Positions 54,800-64,000 of a stretch of 64,000 nt of DNA are shown piece after piece. A model generated the notes under the pieces. The model was not told the DNA's origin, ran no database searches, and worked only from the letters and a program-made list of their open reading frames with translations. Within the stretch, counting starts at the first letter, position 1; every line of letters begins with the position of its first letter. The DNA is from a bacterium (lineage in GTDB: Bacteria > Myxococcota > UBA727 > JAUIJE01), in NCBI GenBank assembly GCA_030431455.1, contig JAUIJE010000001.1:434001-498000 (forward strand), read 5' to 3'. Made by a program: the position numbers and the translations under genes.

Positions 54800-56014
54800 A
54801 TGCCAAACCCCCATGTTCTCATCGCCGGCGCCGGCCTCGGCGGCCTGCTCAGTGCCGACCTTCTGCTCGACCGCGGGCTCGACGTGACCCTGCTCGAACG
54901 CAGCGCACCCCTCGGCGGTCTGGCCCAGACCGACGAGCAGGCCGGCTTTTCTCTCCACCGGGGACCGCGCGCGCTGTACCGCGGGGGCGCGCTGCGCCGG
55001 CTCCTGCTCGCGCAGGGCATCGAGGTCCGCGGCCACGTGCCGCCCAACCGGGGCGTCTGCGCGTCGCGGGGGGGCGACATCGTGCCCCTGCTCGGCGCCA
55101 CCAAGGGCGGCCGCTGGCGGCTGCTGCCCGCCCTCACCACCCTGTGGCGCACGTCCCCGGCCGCGGTGGCCCACCGCGGGGTGTCCGGATGGTTGGCGGA
55201 ACAGACCCGTGGCAATGCTGAAGCATTGGCATTCCTGCAGGCCGCGGTGCGGATCGCCACCTACTGTGCGGCCGACGACCTCAGCGCGGAGGTCGCGCTC
55301 GGCCAGCTGCAGGGCGCGGCCCGCGGCGTGCTCTACCTCGACGGCGGCTGGTCGCGGCTGGTCGAGCAACTGGCCCGGAAGGTCCGCGCCCGGGGGGCGC
55401 GCATCGTGACCGAGGCGGCGGTGCACAAGCTCGAACACGGACCGGACGGGGTGCGGCTCGAGACCGCCCGCGGGGCGTACGAGGGGGACGCGGTGGTGCT
55501 GGCCTGCGCGCGGCCCGCGGCCCAGACCCTGCTCGACGGGGCGCTCGCGCCCGCCGAGCCCGCGCAGGTGTCGTGCCTCGACCTCGCCCTGCGGGGCACC
55601 TGCCGGGGGCCGACCCTCGTGCTCGGCATCGACGCCCCCACGTATCTCTCGGTGCACTCGCGGGTGGCCGCGCTCGCCCCCGCGGGCGACGAGGTGGTGC
55701 ACGTGGTGGGCTACGACGGTGCCCCCCGCGCAGCGCTGGAGCGCGTCCTCGACGGGTGGGACCCCGCTTGGCGCGACCGGGTGGTGCACGTGCGGTACCT
55801 TCCCCGCATGAACGTGACCGGTCATCTGCCCACCGGGGCTGAGGGGGGGCTCGCCGCCCGCGCGTCCAGTGACTTTGCGCCCCGGGTGCAGCTGGTGGGC
55901 GACTGGGTGGGGCCCGAAGGGTACCTCGCCGACGGCACCGCCCACAGCGCCGAGGCCGCATGTCACTGCATCGCGGCGCGCCTTCATCGCGCGCCCCTCG
56001 CGGGGGCGGCGTGA
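54800..56014 (+). CDS. FAD-dependent amine-oxidase/phytoene-desaturase-like oxidoreductase
   Basis: A 404-residue flavoprotein with an intact FAD-binding GxGxxG (HVLIAGAGLGGLLSADLLLDRGLDVTLLERSAPLGG, residues 5-40). The second FAD-contact region near the end is QLVGDWVGPEGYLADGTAHSAEAACH. It resembles the protoporphyrinogen/phytoene/amine oxidase superfamily; the substrate is not determinable. The ATG at 54800 is preceded by AAAGGAG. Its stop overlaps the GTG start of an ECF41-type sigma gene. ECF41 genes are usually linked to an oxidoreductase they regulate, which fits this neighbour. Confidence 0.88.
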   Translation: MPNPHVLIAGAGLGGLLSADLLLDRGLDVTLLERSAPLGGLAQTDEQAGFSLHRGPRALYRGGALRRLLLAQGIEVRGHVPPNRGVCASRGGDIVPLLGATKGGRWRLLPALTTLWRTSPAAVAHRGVSGWLAEQTRGNAEALAFLQAAVRIATYCAADDLSAEVALGQLQGAARGVLYLDGGWSRLVEQLARKVRARGARIVTEAAVHKLEHGPDGVRLETARGAYEGDAVVLACARPAAQTLLDGALAPAEPAQVSCLDLALRGTCRGPTLVLGIDAPTYLSVHSRVAALAPAGDEVVHVVGYDGAPRAALERVLDGWDPAWRDRVVHVRYLPRMNVTGHLPTGAEGGLAARASSDFAPRVQLVGDWVGPEGYLADGTAHSAEAACHCIAARLHRAPLAGAA

Positions 56015-56936
56015 CCGGGCTGGCGGCCTCCCTCGAGGAGCACCGCGGGGTGCTCTTCGGGATTTGTTATCGGATGCTTGGTGAGCCGGCCGAGGCCCAC
56101 GACGCGGTCCAGGACACCTTTGTGCGGGCGCTGGAAAAGCCGCCGCCGGACCTCGAGCGATCCCTGCGCCCGTGGTTGGTGACGGTGGCGTCGCGGCTGT
56201 GCATCGACCGGTTGCGTCGTCGGAAAAAGCGCGCCTACGTGGGGCCGTGGCTGCCCGGTCCGTGCGATGTCGAAGACCTGTTGCGTGAGGAGACCCGCGC
56301 GTGGGAGGGGGGGCCGCGGATCGGCGCATCGAGTTGCGCCAGAGCGCGACGTTTGCGTTCTTGGTCGCGCTGGAGCGGTGTACGCCGACGCAGCGCGCGG
56401 TGTTGGTGTTGCGGGACGTGTTTGGTTGCTCGACACGGGAGACCGCGGCGCACTTGGACCTGAGCGAGGGCAACGTCAAGGTCACGCTGCACCGCGCCCG
56501 GGCGGCGCTCGACGAGGAGGGCCTCGCGTGGTCGGCGCAGGCGGTGGACGCGACCGGGGTGGAGGACACGCTGGGGGCGCTGCTGGGAGCGTTGGTGCAG
56601 GGCGATCAAGAGACATTGGTGCGCCTGCTGCGCGAGGACGTGGTCGCCCTGTCCGACGGTGCGGGTGAGGTGTTGGCGGCCAAGGCGCCGGTGGTGGGGC
56701 GCGACAAGGTGGTGGTGTTCTTTGGGCGGCTGGCGCAGATGCACGGCGCCGGGTACCGGGTCGCGATGGTGCCGGCCAACGCGAGCACCGCGGTGGTGAT
56801 GGAGCCGCACACGGTGCCGGCCGGGTGGCCGCCGCGCAGCGTGCTGTTGCTCGACCTCGACGGCGCGGGGCGGGTGCGGCGCATTTTTTCCCAGTTGGCC
56901 CCGGCCAAGGTCGCTGCATTTGGTGCCGCGGGGTAG
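56011..56936 (+). pseudogene. ECF41-type sigma factor with a frameshift in a G-tract
   Basis: The region encodes an ECF sigma factor in two frames. The first (from GTG 56011) gives sigma2: EEHRGVLFGICYRMLGEPAEAHDAVQDTFVRAL and DLERSLRPWLVTVASRLCIDRLRRRK. The second gives sigma4: LERCTPTQRAVLVLRDVFGCSTRETAAHLDLSEGNVKVTLHRAR, and a SnoaL-like C-terminal domain with SDGAGEVLAAKAPVVGRDKV, typical of ECF41. The frames meet at a run of seven G at 56307-56313. One more G would join them into about 308 residues, normal for ECF41. It may be a sequencing error, a real mutation or a phase-variable tract. It is coupled to the oxidoreductase gene (GTGA). Confidence 0.85.
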
Positions 56937-56945
56937 AATGGGACC

Positions 56946-57323
56946 ATGACCAAACAGACCATGTCGTGGGTGGGTTTTCTGATCGCGCTGGGCGCCGGGT
57001 GCGACAGCGGCAGCACGGTGACGTTCACCCCGGATGGCGCGCGCTGCCAGGTGGAGATGGTGCGCAACGCGGACGGGTTCGCGGTGGAGATGGCCCTGGC
57101 GTGCAATGACAGTGGGGCCGACTGCTACGCCATCGAGTCATTGCAGTGCCAGGGCGAGACCAAGCCCGCGGCGGTCCCGATCGATTTGGTCGCCGACGGG
57201 TGTCCGGGACAGCCCTACTGCGTCGAGCGCTGCGAAGACGGGCTCGAGGCCCCCGGCCACCTGTGGGACATGCCCAGCCTGCTCGAGGTCGAGGGCTGCA
57301 ATGTCTATGAAGACGCGCCGTGA
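56946..57323 (+). CDS. Small Cys-rich lipoprotein
   Basis: A 125-residue lipoprotein: KQTMSWVGFLIALGAGC (lipobox GAGC), then a domain with eight further Cys (RCQVEM, ACNDSGADCYAIESLQCQGE, GCPGQPYCVERCEDG, EGCNVYED) that are probably disulfide-bonded. No family is recognised. The ATG at 56946 lies 10 bases after the sigma factor stop, with GGGA just upstream, so it may belong to the same operon. It is followed by a hairpin (GAGCCGC 57333-57339, GCGGCTC 57351-57357) in the gap to the convergent dioxygenase. Confidence 0.7.
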   Translation: MTKQTMSWVGFLIALGAGCDSGSTVTFTPDGARCQVEMVRNADGFAVEMALACNDSGADCYAIESLQCQGETKPAAVPIDLVADGCPGQPYCVERCEDGLEAPGHLWDMPSLLEVEGCNVYEDAP

Positions 57324-57332
57324 CGTGCGCTG

Positions 57333-57357
57333 GAGCCGCGAACCGCAAATGCGGCTC
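57333..57357. terminator. Possible bidirectional hairpin between convergent genes
   Basis: A 7-bp stem (GAGCCGC, 11-base loop, GCGGCTC) lies between the small lipoprotein and the convergent dioxygenase gene. No strong U-run follows on either strand, so termination is possible but weakly supported. Confidence 0.3.
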
Positions 57358-57379
57358 TCGTCCTAAGCGGGTCGACTCT

Positions 57380-58339
57380 CTAGCGGGCGTGGTCGGTGTC
57401 GGGGCCCATGCCGATGGCGCGCAGGCGCTCTTCGAGCAGTTGGCGGGCGGTGACCGCGGGGTAACGGCTCTCGCCGCCCTGCCGGGCCACGCACGAGGGC
57501 AGGGGGGTGAGGTCGACGTCGGCCCGGGGGTGCACAAAAAACGGCATGGAAAAGCGCCGGCTGGTCATGTCGTCGGGATTGACCACCCGGTGGGTGGTGC
57601 TCTTGAACACCCCGTTGGTCAGGTGCTGCAACATGTCGCCGCTGTCGACGATGAACTGCCCGGGGGCGGCCTTGACCGGCAACCACTGTCCGTCGCGTCC
57701 CTGGATCTCGAGGCCGGACTCGGTCGCTTCACACAACAGGGTGATGAAGTTGATGTCCTCGTGCTCGGCCGCGCGCATCGCCCCCGCGGGGGTGTCCGGA
57801 CCCAATGGGGGATAGTGGATCAACCGCAGCACGGTGTCGCCGCGGGTGGCCATGTCCGCGAACCGCCGGCGGTCCTCGCCCAGGTACATGGCGCAGGCCT
57901 CGAGCAAACGTTGCGCGACCTCGTCGAGGGCGGACCACAGGGCGGTCATGGAGGTGCGAAACCCGTCCGGCGCGGCCGGCCAAAGATTGTGGCCGTACAC
58001 GTCGAGCAAGGGGTCGTCCGCGTCGAGCTCGGGGCCGACGTGGAAAAACTCTTTGAGGTCGTTGGCGGTCCGGTCCTTGGCTTTCTCTTTGCCGAACCGC
58101 ACAAAGCCGCGTTGGCCGAGCGCCCCGTCCTCGCACGCGCGTTTGTCCGCCTCGTCGAGCAAGAAGAACGCTTTGGACTTGTCGTAGGCGGCGCGCACCA
58201 AGGCCGGGTCGATGCCGTGCGCGTCGAGGGCAAAAAAGCCGACCTCGCGCAGGGCTTCGCCCAATGTGTGTGCGAACCGGTCTCGCTCGGCGGCCGTACC
58301 ACTGCGAAACGAGGCGAGGGATAAGACGGGGATGCTCAT
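57380..58339 (-). CDS. Isopenicillin N synthase-like Fe(II)/2-oxoglutarate-type dioxygenase
   Basis: A 319-residue enzyme of the isopenicillin N synthase/2OG oxygenase family. N-terminal IPVLSLASFRSG and EVGFFALDAHGIDPALV are typical of the family entry. The iron ligands are the His and Asp of AAEHEDINFITLL and the distal His of STTHRVVNP; the co-substrate Arg/Ser pair is in RRFSMPFF. The substrate is unknown; such enzymes often modify secondary metabolites, but some act on amino acids or gibberellin-like compounds. The start at 58339 is chosen for the family N-terminus. Confidence 0.88.
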   Translation of the reverse strand: MSIPVLSLASFRSGTAAERDRFAHTLGEALREVGFFALDAHGIDPALVRAAYDKSKAFFLLDEADKRACEDGALGQRGFVRFGKEKAKDRTANDLKEFFHVGPELDADDPLLDVYGHNLWPAAPDGFRTSMTALWSALDEVAQRLLEACAMYLGEDRRRFADMATRGDTVLRLIHYPPLGPDTPAGAMRAAEHEDINFITLLCEATESGLEIQGRDGQWLPVKAAPGQFIVDSGDMLQHLTNGVFKSTTHRVVNPDDMTSRRFSMPFFVHPRADVDLTPLPSCVARQGGESRYPAVTARQLLEERLRAIGMGPDTDHAR

Positions 58340-58518
58340 GCGCGGTCGAGCATAAACGGCGGAATCACTGCACGCAGCTTTGCGACCGACTGACATGTCT
58401 CGGTCGCGGCCGCGGATCGTTGCGTGGCCCGCCTCACGTCACAGAACCCGCCAAACCGGGCGTATCCCAGGCACGTCGCACACGACGAAAGCTTTTCCCC
58501 CTTTGTGCAGGAGTTCCC

Positions 58519-60870
58519 ATGTCTCGCATCAGCAAGTCGGCCCCCCGGGCCGTCCGGCCTCGCTCGTCCGCGTCCGCCCCAGCCGCGACGAAGCCGCGGT
58601 CCGGGGCCCGGTCCATGCCGACCAAAAAGCCGGTCCAAACGGCCACCGTGCGCCACGCGCGCCAGCGCGCGGCCGGGGCCGAGACCCAGGCCCGGGGCCA
58701 GCTCGAGCGCCGGCTCGCCACCGCCGAGGGCGGCCCGCTCACCTCGCGCGAGGGCCGCTCGCTCTCGACCCGCGAAGGGCTGCCCTTGACCCCCAGTGGG
58801 CCCGGCGTGGCCAGTCGGCTGGACGCCGGCGCGCCCCCGCGGCCGTCCGCCGACGACGCGGCCATCGCCGAGGCCGAACGCGCCGCGGCCGACATCGCCC
58901 AGCACCGCCCCGGCACCCGTGCACACCGCGAAGCCACCGCGGTGGCGGCGGAGGCCGCGAACGCGGCGGTGCAGGCCGCGCCCCCGCGTGAACGCGCCGC
59001 GGTCGCGGACCAACTCGGGGACGAGCTCGAGACCATCGGCGCCGCCCTCGCCCAAAACCCGGGCGGGCCGAACCCCGAGACCGAGCGCGCCGCGGTGGCG
59101 CTCACCCAGGCCACCGAGACCTTGGGACCGGACCACGCGTCGGCGATCACCGGCCCGGTGGCCGGGGGGCTGAGCACGGTCGCGGCCGACGCCAACCCGC
59201 AGGCCTTGGCGGTGGGCGTGCAGCAGGCGGTGGGCGATGGGCACGGGGCGCTCTTTGGCGCGTCGTTGTCGCAGCAGCTGTCCAGTCGCATTCAATCGGA
59301 CGGGACCCCGGCGGATCTCGGGGTGCAACGGTTCGCGCATGCCACTGCACTGGGCACGTCGGAGGGCATCGACACCCTGCGCGGCCGGTACGACGACGCC
59401 CAGGACGCGCTCGATCACGAACTCGATGTCCAGGGCGCGTTCGCCGCGTACGGCGGCGCGTTGCCCCCCGATGAGTTCGCCGCGGGCACCGCCGCGGCGC
59501 AGGCCCGCGTCGACGACGTCGCGGGGGCGGCCAACACCGCGGCCGAGCAGCTCGCCACCGCCCTCGACGGGGCCGCGTTTGTGCTCGGGCCGAACCGCGG
59601 CTTCACCCCCCCGCCCAACGACGGCGCCGCCGCCCTCGTCGACCAATCCGCGCAGGCCCTCGGCGACGTGGCACGCTTCGGCACCAGCCCCGGCGGGCAA
59701 CAGGTCATCGCCGACGCGCTCGCCTCTCGCGGCCAAGGCGAAGCCACCTGGTTGGACGCGCTCCCCGCGGCCGCGGCACAGAGCGACGACCCCGAGCGCG
59801 CCCGGGTCGCCCTCGGGGCGGCGCTGACCGACAGCGCCACCGCCGACGGCATCGTGCAGGCGGGTCAGCCCGGCGGCGCCCAAGCCGTGGCCGACACCAG
59901 CATCGGCCTCGCCGCGTCGCTCCAAGGCCTCGACCTCATCGACGCCGACCACGTGGGCCGGATCCGGAACGCCTACAATGACTTTGCCCAATCGCCCGAC
60001 GATGAAAACGCCGCCCGCGAGGTGGCCAGTGCGGTCAACAGCGCACGCAGCCACATTGACCGGGTCATCGACGGGTTCAACGACGCCCGCGGCACCGAGC
60101 TGCCCCACATCGGGGATCGCTTCGCCGGGGGCACCCGCCTGGTCGCGGGGCTCACCTTCGCCAACGCGGCCTTCGGCGCCGCCGACGCGATCCTCCACGG
60201 CAGCGGCGAAGAGCGCGTGCGGGCCATCATCGGCACCGGCGCCGACGCCATCAGCGCCACCAACGCCGCGCTCACCGCGTTCGCGGGCAACGCCGAACGG
60301 TTCGCGTCGATCACCGGCCCGCTCACCGTGACCGGTCGCGTGCTCGGCGTGGTCAACGCCGGCTTCTCCGCCGCCGACGCCGCGCGCCACTTCGCCGAAC
60401 AGCGCTACCTCGCGGGCGCGGGCAGCGGCCTCACCGCCGCGGGCGCGCTCTTGTCCGCCGCGGCCTCGGCCAACGTGGTCCCCGGCTGGGGCCAAGCGGT
60501 GGCCGCGGGCTTGTCCGTGGCCGGCATCGTCACCAGCGCGGTGGCCGCCACCAACGAGACCAACCGCTTCGAGGGCCCCCTCGAGGACATCCTGCGCGAA
60601 GCCGGGGTGCCCCCCGAGGTCGCCCGGCAGCTGAACAACAACGCCGGCGCCGTGCCCCCCGGGGCGGTGCTCTCCCAGCTCGCGGCCGACTTGGGCCTGT
60701 CCCCCACCGCGTTCTACAACCAGATCGCGGCCCTGCCCGAGAAGGACCCGCGGGACCGGCGCAGCGTGTTCGCCCTCGACGAGCTGGTCGAGCTCAGCCA
60801 CGACGTGATCAACGGGGATCTCAGCCCCGCGCGGCTCGCGGACATCGCCCGCGCACACGGCCTCGGCTGA
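58519..60870 (+). CDS. Large Ala-rich protein with C-terminal membrane-active segments
   Basis: A 783-residue protein of unknown function. The ATG at 58519 follows AGGAG. The N-terminus is basic and Ala/Pro-rich without a signal peptide. The middle is Ala/Gly/Asp-rich and helical. Near the C-terminus are hydrophobic, glycine-zipper-like segments (TRLVAGLTFANAAFGAADAIL, SGLTAAGALLSAAASANVVPGWGQAVAAGLSVAGIVTSAVAA). A short acidic helical region follows (RSVFALDELVELSHDVING). Such layouts occur in secreted or injected effectors and pore-forming proteins, but no family was recognised. A 29-residue membrane peptide is encoded right after it. Confidence 0.75.
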   Translation: MSRISKSAPRAVRPRSSASAPAATKPRSGARSMPTKKPVQTATVRHARQRAAGAETQARGQLERRLATAEGGPLTSREGRSLSTREGLPLTPSGPGVASRLDAGAPPRPSADDAAIAEAERAAADIAQHRPGTRAHREATAVAAEAANAAVQAAPPRERAAVADQLGDELETIGAALAQNPGGPNPETERAAVALTQATETLGPDHASAITGPVAGGLSTVAADANPQALAVGVQQAVGDGHGALFGASLSQQLSSRIQSDGTPADLGVQRFAHATALGTSEGIDTLRGRYDDAQDALDHELDVQGAFAAYGGALPPDEFAAGTAAAQARVDDVAGAANTAAEQLATALDGAAFVLGPNRGFTPPPNDGAAALVDQSAQALGDVARFGTSPGGQQVIADALASRGQGEATWLDALPAAAAQSDDPERARVALGAALTDSATADGIVQAGQPGGAQAVADTSIGLAASLQGLDLIDADHVGRIRNAYNDFAQSPDDENAAREVASAVNSARSHIDRVIDGFNDARGTELPHIGDRFAGGTRLVAGLTFANAAFGAADAILHGSGEERVRAIIGTGADAISATNAALTAFAGNAERFASITGPLTVTGRVLGVVNAGFSAADAARHFAEQRYLAGAGSGLTAAGALLSAAASANVVPGWGQAVAAGLSVAGIVTSAVAATNETNRFEGPLEDILREAGVPPEVARQLNNNAGAVPPGAVLSQLAADLGLSPTAFYNQIAALPEKDPRDRRSVFALDELVELSHDVINGDLSPARLADIARAHGLG

Positions 60871-60937
60871 GCTGGCCACCCCTATTCATTGTTTTCCGAG
60901 TCGGCCGCGCCGCGGCCGGTCACGCCCGAGGTTTGTC

Positions 60938-61027
60938 ATGTTTGAATCCAAGATGTTGTATCTGCCGGTGGTGTTCGCGGTCGCGCTTGCGGCGTTCGGT
61001 TGGTGGCGGCAGCGGTCGTCGTCTTAG
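60938..61027 (+). CDS. Possible 29-residue single-membrane-span peptide
   Basis: A short frame of 29 codons gives a peptide with one transmembrane segment (LYLPVVFAVALAAFGWW) and a basic end. GAGG lies 7-10 bases before its ATG at 60938, and it starts 67 bases after the large Ala-rich gene. It overlaps the end of the convergent RluA-like gene by 4 bases. It could be a small membrane protein, perhaps protecting against or assisting the preceding protein, or chance. Confidence 0.4.
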   Translation: MFESKMLYLPVVFAVALAAFGWWRQRSSS

Positions 61028-61701
61028 AACGCCAAAACCCCGTCACCGAAAAGCGCGGTCACGGTCTCGGCCAGCGCCCCCGAGAGAGGGGCGCGGTCGC
61101 GGGTGCCGTCCGGCCAGGTCAGCTGGTGGGCGTGCAACGCCAAGCGGTGCAAGCCATACCCTTCGCGGAACGCGCGGTTGAGGGGCCCTTTGCCGTACTT
61201 CACGTCGCCCACCAGGGGGTGCGAGAGGTGTTTGGCGTGGCGGCGGATCTGGTGGCGCCGGCCGGAGAAGAGCTGGGCCTCGACCAGGCACACCCGCGGG
61301 TCCGGGCAGTGGGCCAACAATGAAAATGCAGTGCGCGCGGGCTTTTCGGTCCCGTCGATGACCAGGGGGTGCGAGAGGTCCACGGGGGCCTTCAGCCGGC
61401 CCCGGCACAGGGCGAGGTAACGCTTCTCGGCGTGCTCGAGCTGTTCGCCCAGCGCGGCGGCCGCGGTCTTGTCCGCGGCGAAGGCCACCAGGCCCGACGC
61501 GCCCCGGTCGAGGCGGTGCAACGGCACGGCCCCGGGGTGCCCGGTGCGCAGCCAATCGACCAGGGTCGCCTCCTTGGGGCCGGCCCACGCGCTGTTGTGC
61601 ACCAGCCAGCCGGACGGTTTGTCCACGATCAAAAGCGCCCCGCGGGCGGCCACGAGCCGGGGAGGAGGCGCGTCAGGGGCGGGTGGGGGACTTTGCGTCA
61701 T
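61024..61701 (-). CDS. RluA-family pseudouridine synthase
   Basis: A 225-residue RluA/TruC-type pseudouridine synthase. The catalytic segment HRLDRGASGLVAFA contains the nucleophilic Asp in the family motif HRLDxxxSG. Further family blocks are ALLIVDKPSGWLVHNS, EKRYLALCRG, SGRRHQIRRHAKHLSHPLVGDVKYG and LHRLALHAHQLTW. The compact length without an S4 domain fits TruC (tRNA U65) or a small rRNA enzyme; the target is undetermined. It starts with ATG at 61701, divergently from rpsA. Confidence 0.9.
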   Translation of the reverse strand: MTQSPPPAPDAPPPRLVAARGALLIVDKPSGWLVHNSAWAGPKEATLVDWLRTGHPGAVPLHRLDRGASGLVAFAADKTAAAALGEQLEHAEKRYLALCRGRLKAPVDLSHPLVIDGTEKPARTAFSLLAHCPDPRVCLVEAQLFSGRRHQIRRHAKHLSHPLVGDVKYGKGPLNRAFREGYGLHRLALHAHQLTWPDGTRDRAPLSGALAETVTALFGDGVLAF

Positions 61702-61705
61702 GGTT

Positions 61706-61735
61706 GCTAAAGGTGCGTCCCGATTGGTAAATTCC
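61706..61735 (+). promoter_or_regulatory. Candidate rpsA promoter
   Basis: TTGCTA (61706-61711) and TAAATT (61730-61735) with an 18-base spacer form a plausible sigma70 promoter in the divergent gap, giving a leader of about 200 bases. A separate TTGACA at 61784-61789 lacks a clear -10 at the expected distance. Confidence 0.4.
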
Positions 61736-61822
61736 CCCGGCCAAAGCGCCCCCCGGACCCGGTGGGAAAACGTCCTACCCCGTTTGACAAGGGGGATCGG
61801 CCGTACGAGGAATGGCCCGGCA

Positions 61823-61850
61823 CTGGTCGTCGGTTCGACCAGGCTTTTTT
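61823..61850 (+). terminator. Intrinsic terminator inside the rpsA leader (candidate attenuator)
   Basis: A 7-bp perfect stem (CTGGTCG 61823-61829, CGACCAG 61836-61842) with a 6-base loop is followed by GC and six T (61845-61850). It lies about 95 bases before the rpsA ATG and downstream of the candidate promoters. No plus-strand gene ends nearby, so premature termination of the rpsA transcript is the likeliest role. A second hairpin (CGCCTC 61880-61885, GAGGCG 61890-61895) follows. Confidence 0.65.
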
Positions 61851-61944
61851 GTCTCTACTCCGCGGGATTGGTCCCCCGCCGCCTCGACCGAGGCGCCTTT
61901 GACCACGGTCGTCTCGACGGCCGGACAACAGGAATCGTTCATAC

Positions 61945-63696
<1,752 letters not shown>

Positions 63697-63726
63697 ACCA
63701 GTCGGCGTCCATGACGGACAGAGAGG

Positions 63727-63753
63727 GGGCGGGCCGCAGGGTCCGCCCTTTTT
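63727..63753 (+). terminator. Intrinsic terminator after rpsA
   Basis: A GC-rich hairpin at 63727-63748 (GGGCGGGCC pairing with GGTCCGCCC, one G-U pair, 4-base loop) is followed by five T at 63749-63753, 31 bases after the rpsA stop. It is a textbook Rho-independent terminator. Confidence 0.9.
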
Positions 63754-63857
63754 CGTGGGCGACCGTCGGGACCGACAACCTGGGTGGTGCTCGGGCGACG
63801 ACATCGGTATCGTCGTGAGGAGGCCGTCCGGCGGGCGGCCGATGGAGAGGACGCGAC

Positions 63858-64000
63858 ATGGCACGGATGCGACGGTGGGTTTTGCTGGCTTCGATGATGG
63901 TGGCGGTGGGGGCGTTGGCCTCGACGGGCTGCGAGCCGGTGAAGCTCGCCCACGAGATGCCCGGACCCCCGGGCTGCGGCATGCGCAATCCCGGCGACAC
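63858..64000 (+). CDS. Lipoprotein, N-terminal part (runs off the window)
   Basis: The ATG at 63858, after GGAGAGG, opens a frame that continues past the right edge (47 codons visible). Translation begins MARMRRWVLLASMMVAVG and ends the signal with LASTGC, a clear lipobox with lipidation at the Cys. The mature start is CEPVKLAHEMPGPPGCGMRNPGD. Function cannot be told from the visible part. Confidence 0.75.
   Translation, partial: MARMRRWVLLASMMVAVGALASTGCEPVKLAHEMPGPPGCGMRNPGD

Noticed and set aside
61784-61812. Second rpsA promoter based on TTGACA at 61784
   Set aside because: The -35 is perfect but no -10-like hexamer occurs 16-18 bases later.

Overview
The window is GC-rich bacterial DNA packed with genes on both strands, with many ATGA or TGATG stop/start overlaps. 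It has no rRNA, tRNA, insertion sequence, prophage or CRISPR array that I can see. The organism is most likely a member of the Myxococcota (former Deltaproteobacteria). The evidence is an MglA/MglB pair with the residues of the Myxococcus proteins (MglA R53, T78, Q82), an adjacent Agl/Glt-type gliding or envelope motor cluster, an encapsulated-ferritin gene, and many lipoproteins, three of them with long Asp-Gly tethers. I cannot name a genus.

Layout. 1-12.1 kb: the start of an Fe-S/FAD oxidoreductase (runs off the left edge), lipoproteins, encapsulated ferritin, MetX, an SspB-like ClpX adaptor, a tandem pair of family X DNA polymerases, a nuclease-like Asp-Gly lipoprotein and a TPR/HEAT protein. 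12.2-21.0 kb: a plus-strand run with a lipoprotein, a phosphoglycolate-phosphatase-like HAD, ArgD, a degenerate CpaF-like protein, an MlaF-type ATPase, a large MCE protein and a polytopic membrane protein. 21.0-34.6 kb: a FAD oxidoreductase, a DUF523/TudS-like protein, two large secreted lipoproteins (one with a PHP domain), then a minus-strand block of metH, a TPR protein and uvrC. 34.7-50.4 kb: ybaB, recR, mglB, mglA, then ten envelope-motor genes: a secreted protein, two large TPR proteins, a TPR lipoprotein, a small exported protein, TolQ/AglR-like, two TolR/ExbD-like, an FHA-TM-TonB (GltG-like) protein and a coiled-coil protein. 50.5-64 kb: a lipoprotein with about 40 Asp-Gly units, a glycosyltransferase, a P460-like haem lipoprotein with its TetR regulator, a FAD oxidoreductase coupled to a frameshifted ECF41-type sigma gene, an Fe(II)/2-oxoglutarate-type dioxygenase, a large Ala-rich protein, an RluA-family synthase, rpsA and the start of another lipoprotein.

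How they work together. The mglBA-TPR-TolQR-GltG block looks like one system: a polarity GTPase and its roadblock partner encoded just upstream of a proton-driven inner-membrane motor and a periplasm-spanning scaffold. The sequence shows a candidate promoter and operator before mglB, an internal promoter before the motor half, and paired hairpins before the TolQ-like gene. MetX and MetH serve methionine synthesis. UvrC, RecR and the PolX pair serve DNA repair. MlaF, the MCE protein and the membrane protein suggest lipid transport between membranes. The P460/TetR pair shares near-identical operators, and rpsA has a leader containing an intrinsic terminator.

The most unusual items are the mglBA-motor supercluster, the PolX pair in which each member has lost a different active site, the encapsulated ferritin without a shell gene nearby, the dead CpaF-like protein inside an Mla-type operon, the rpsA leader terminator and the G-tract frameshift in the sigma factor.
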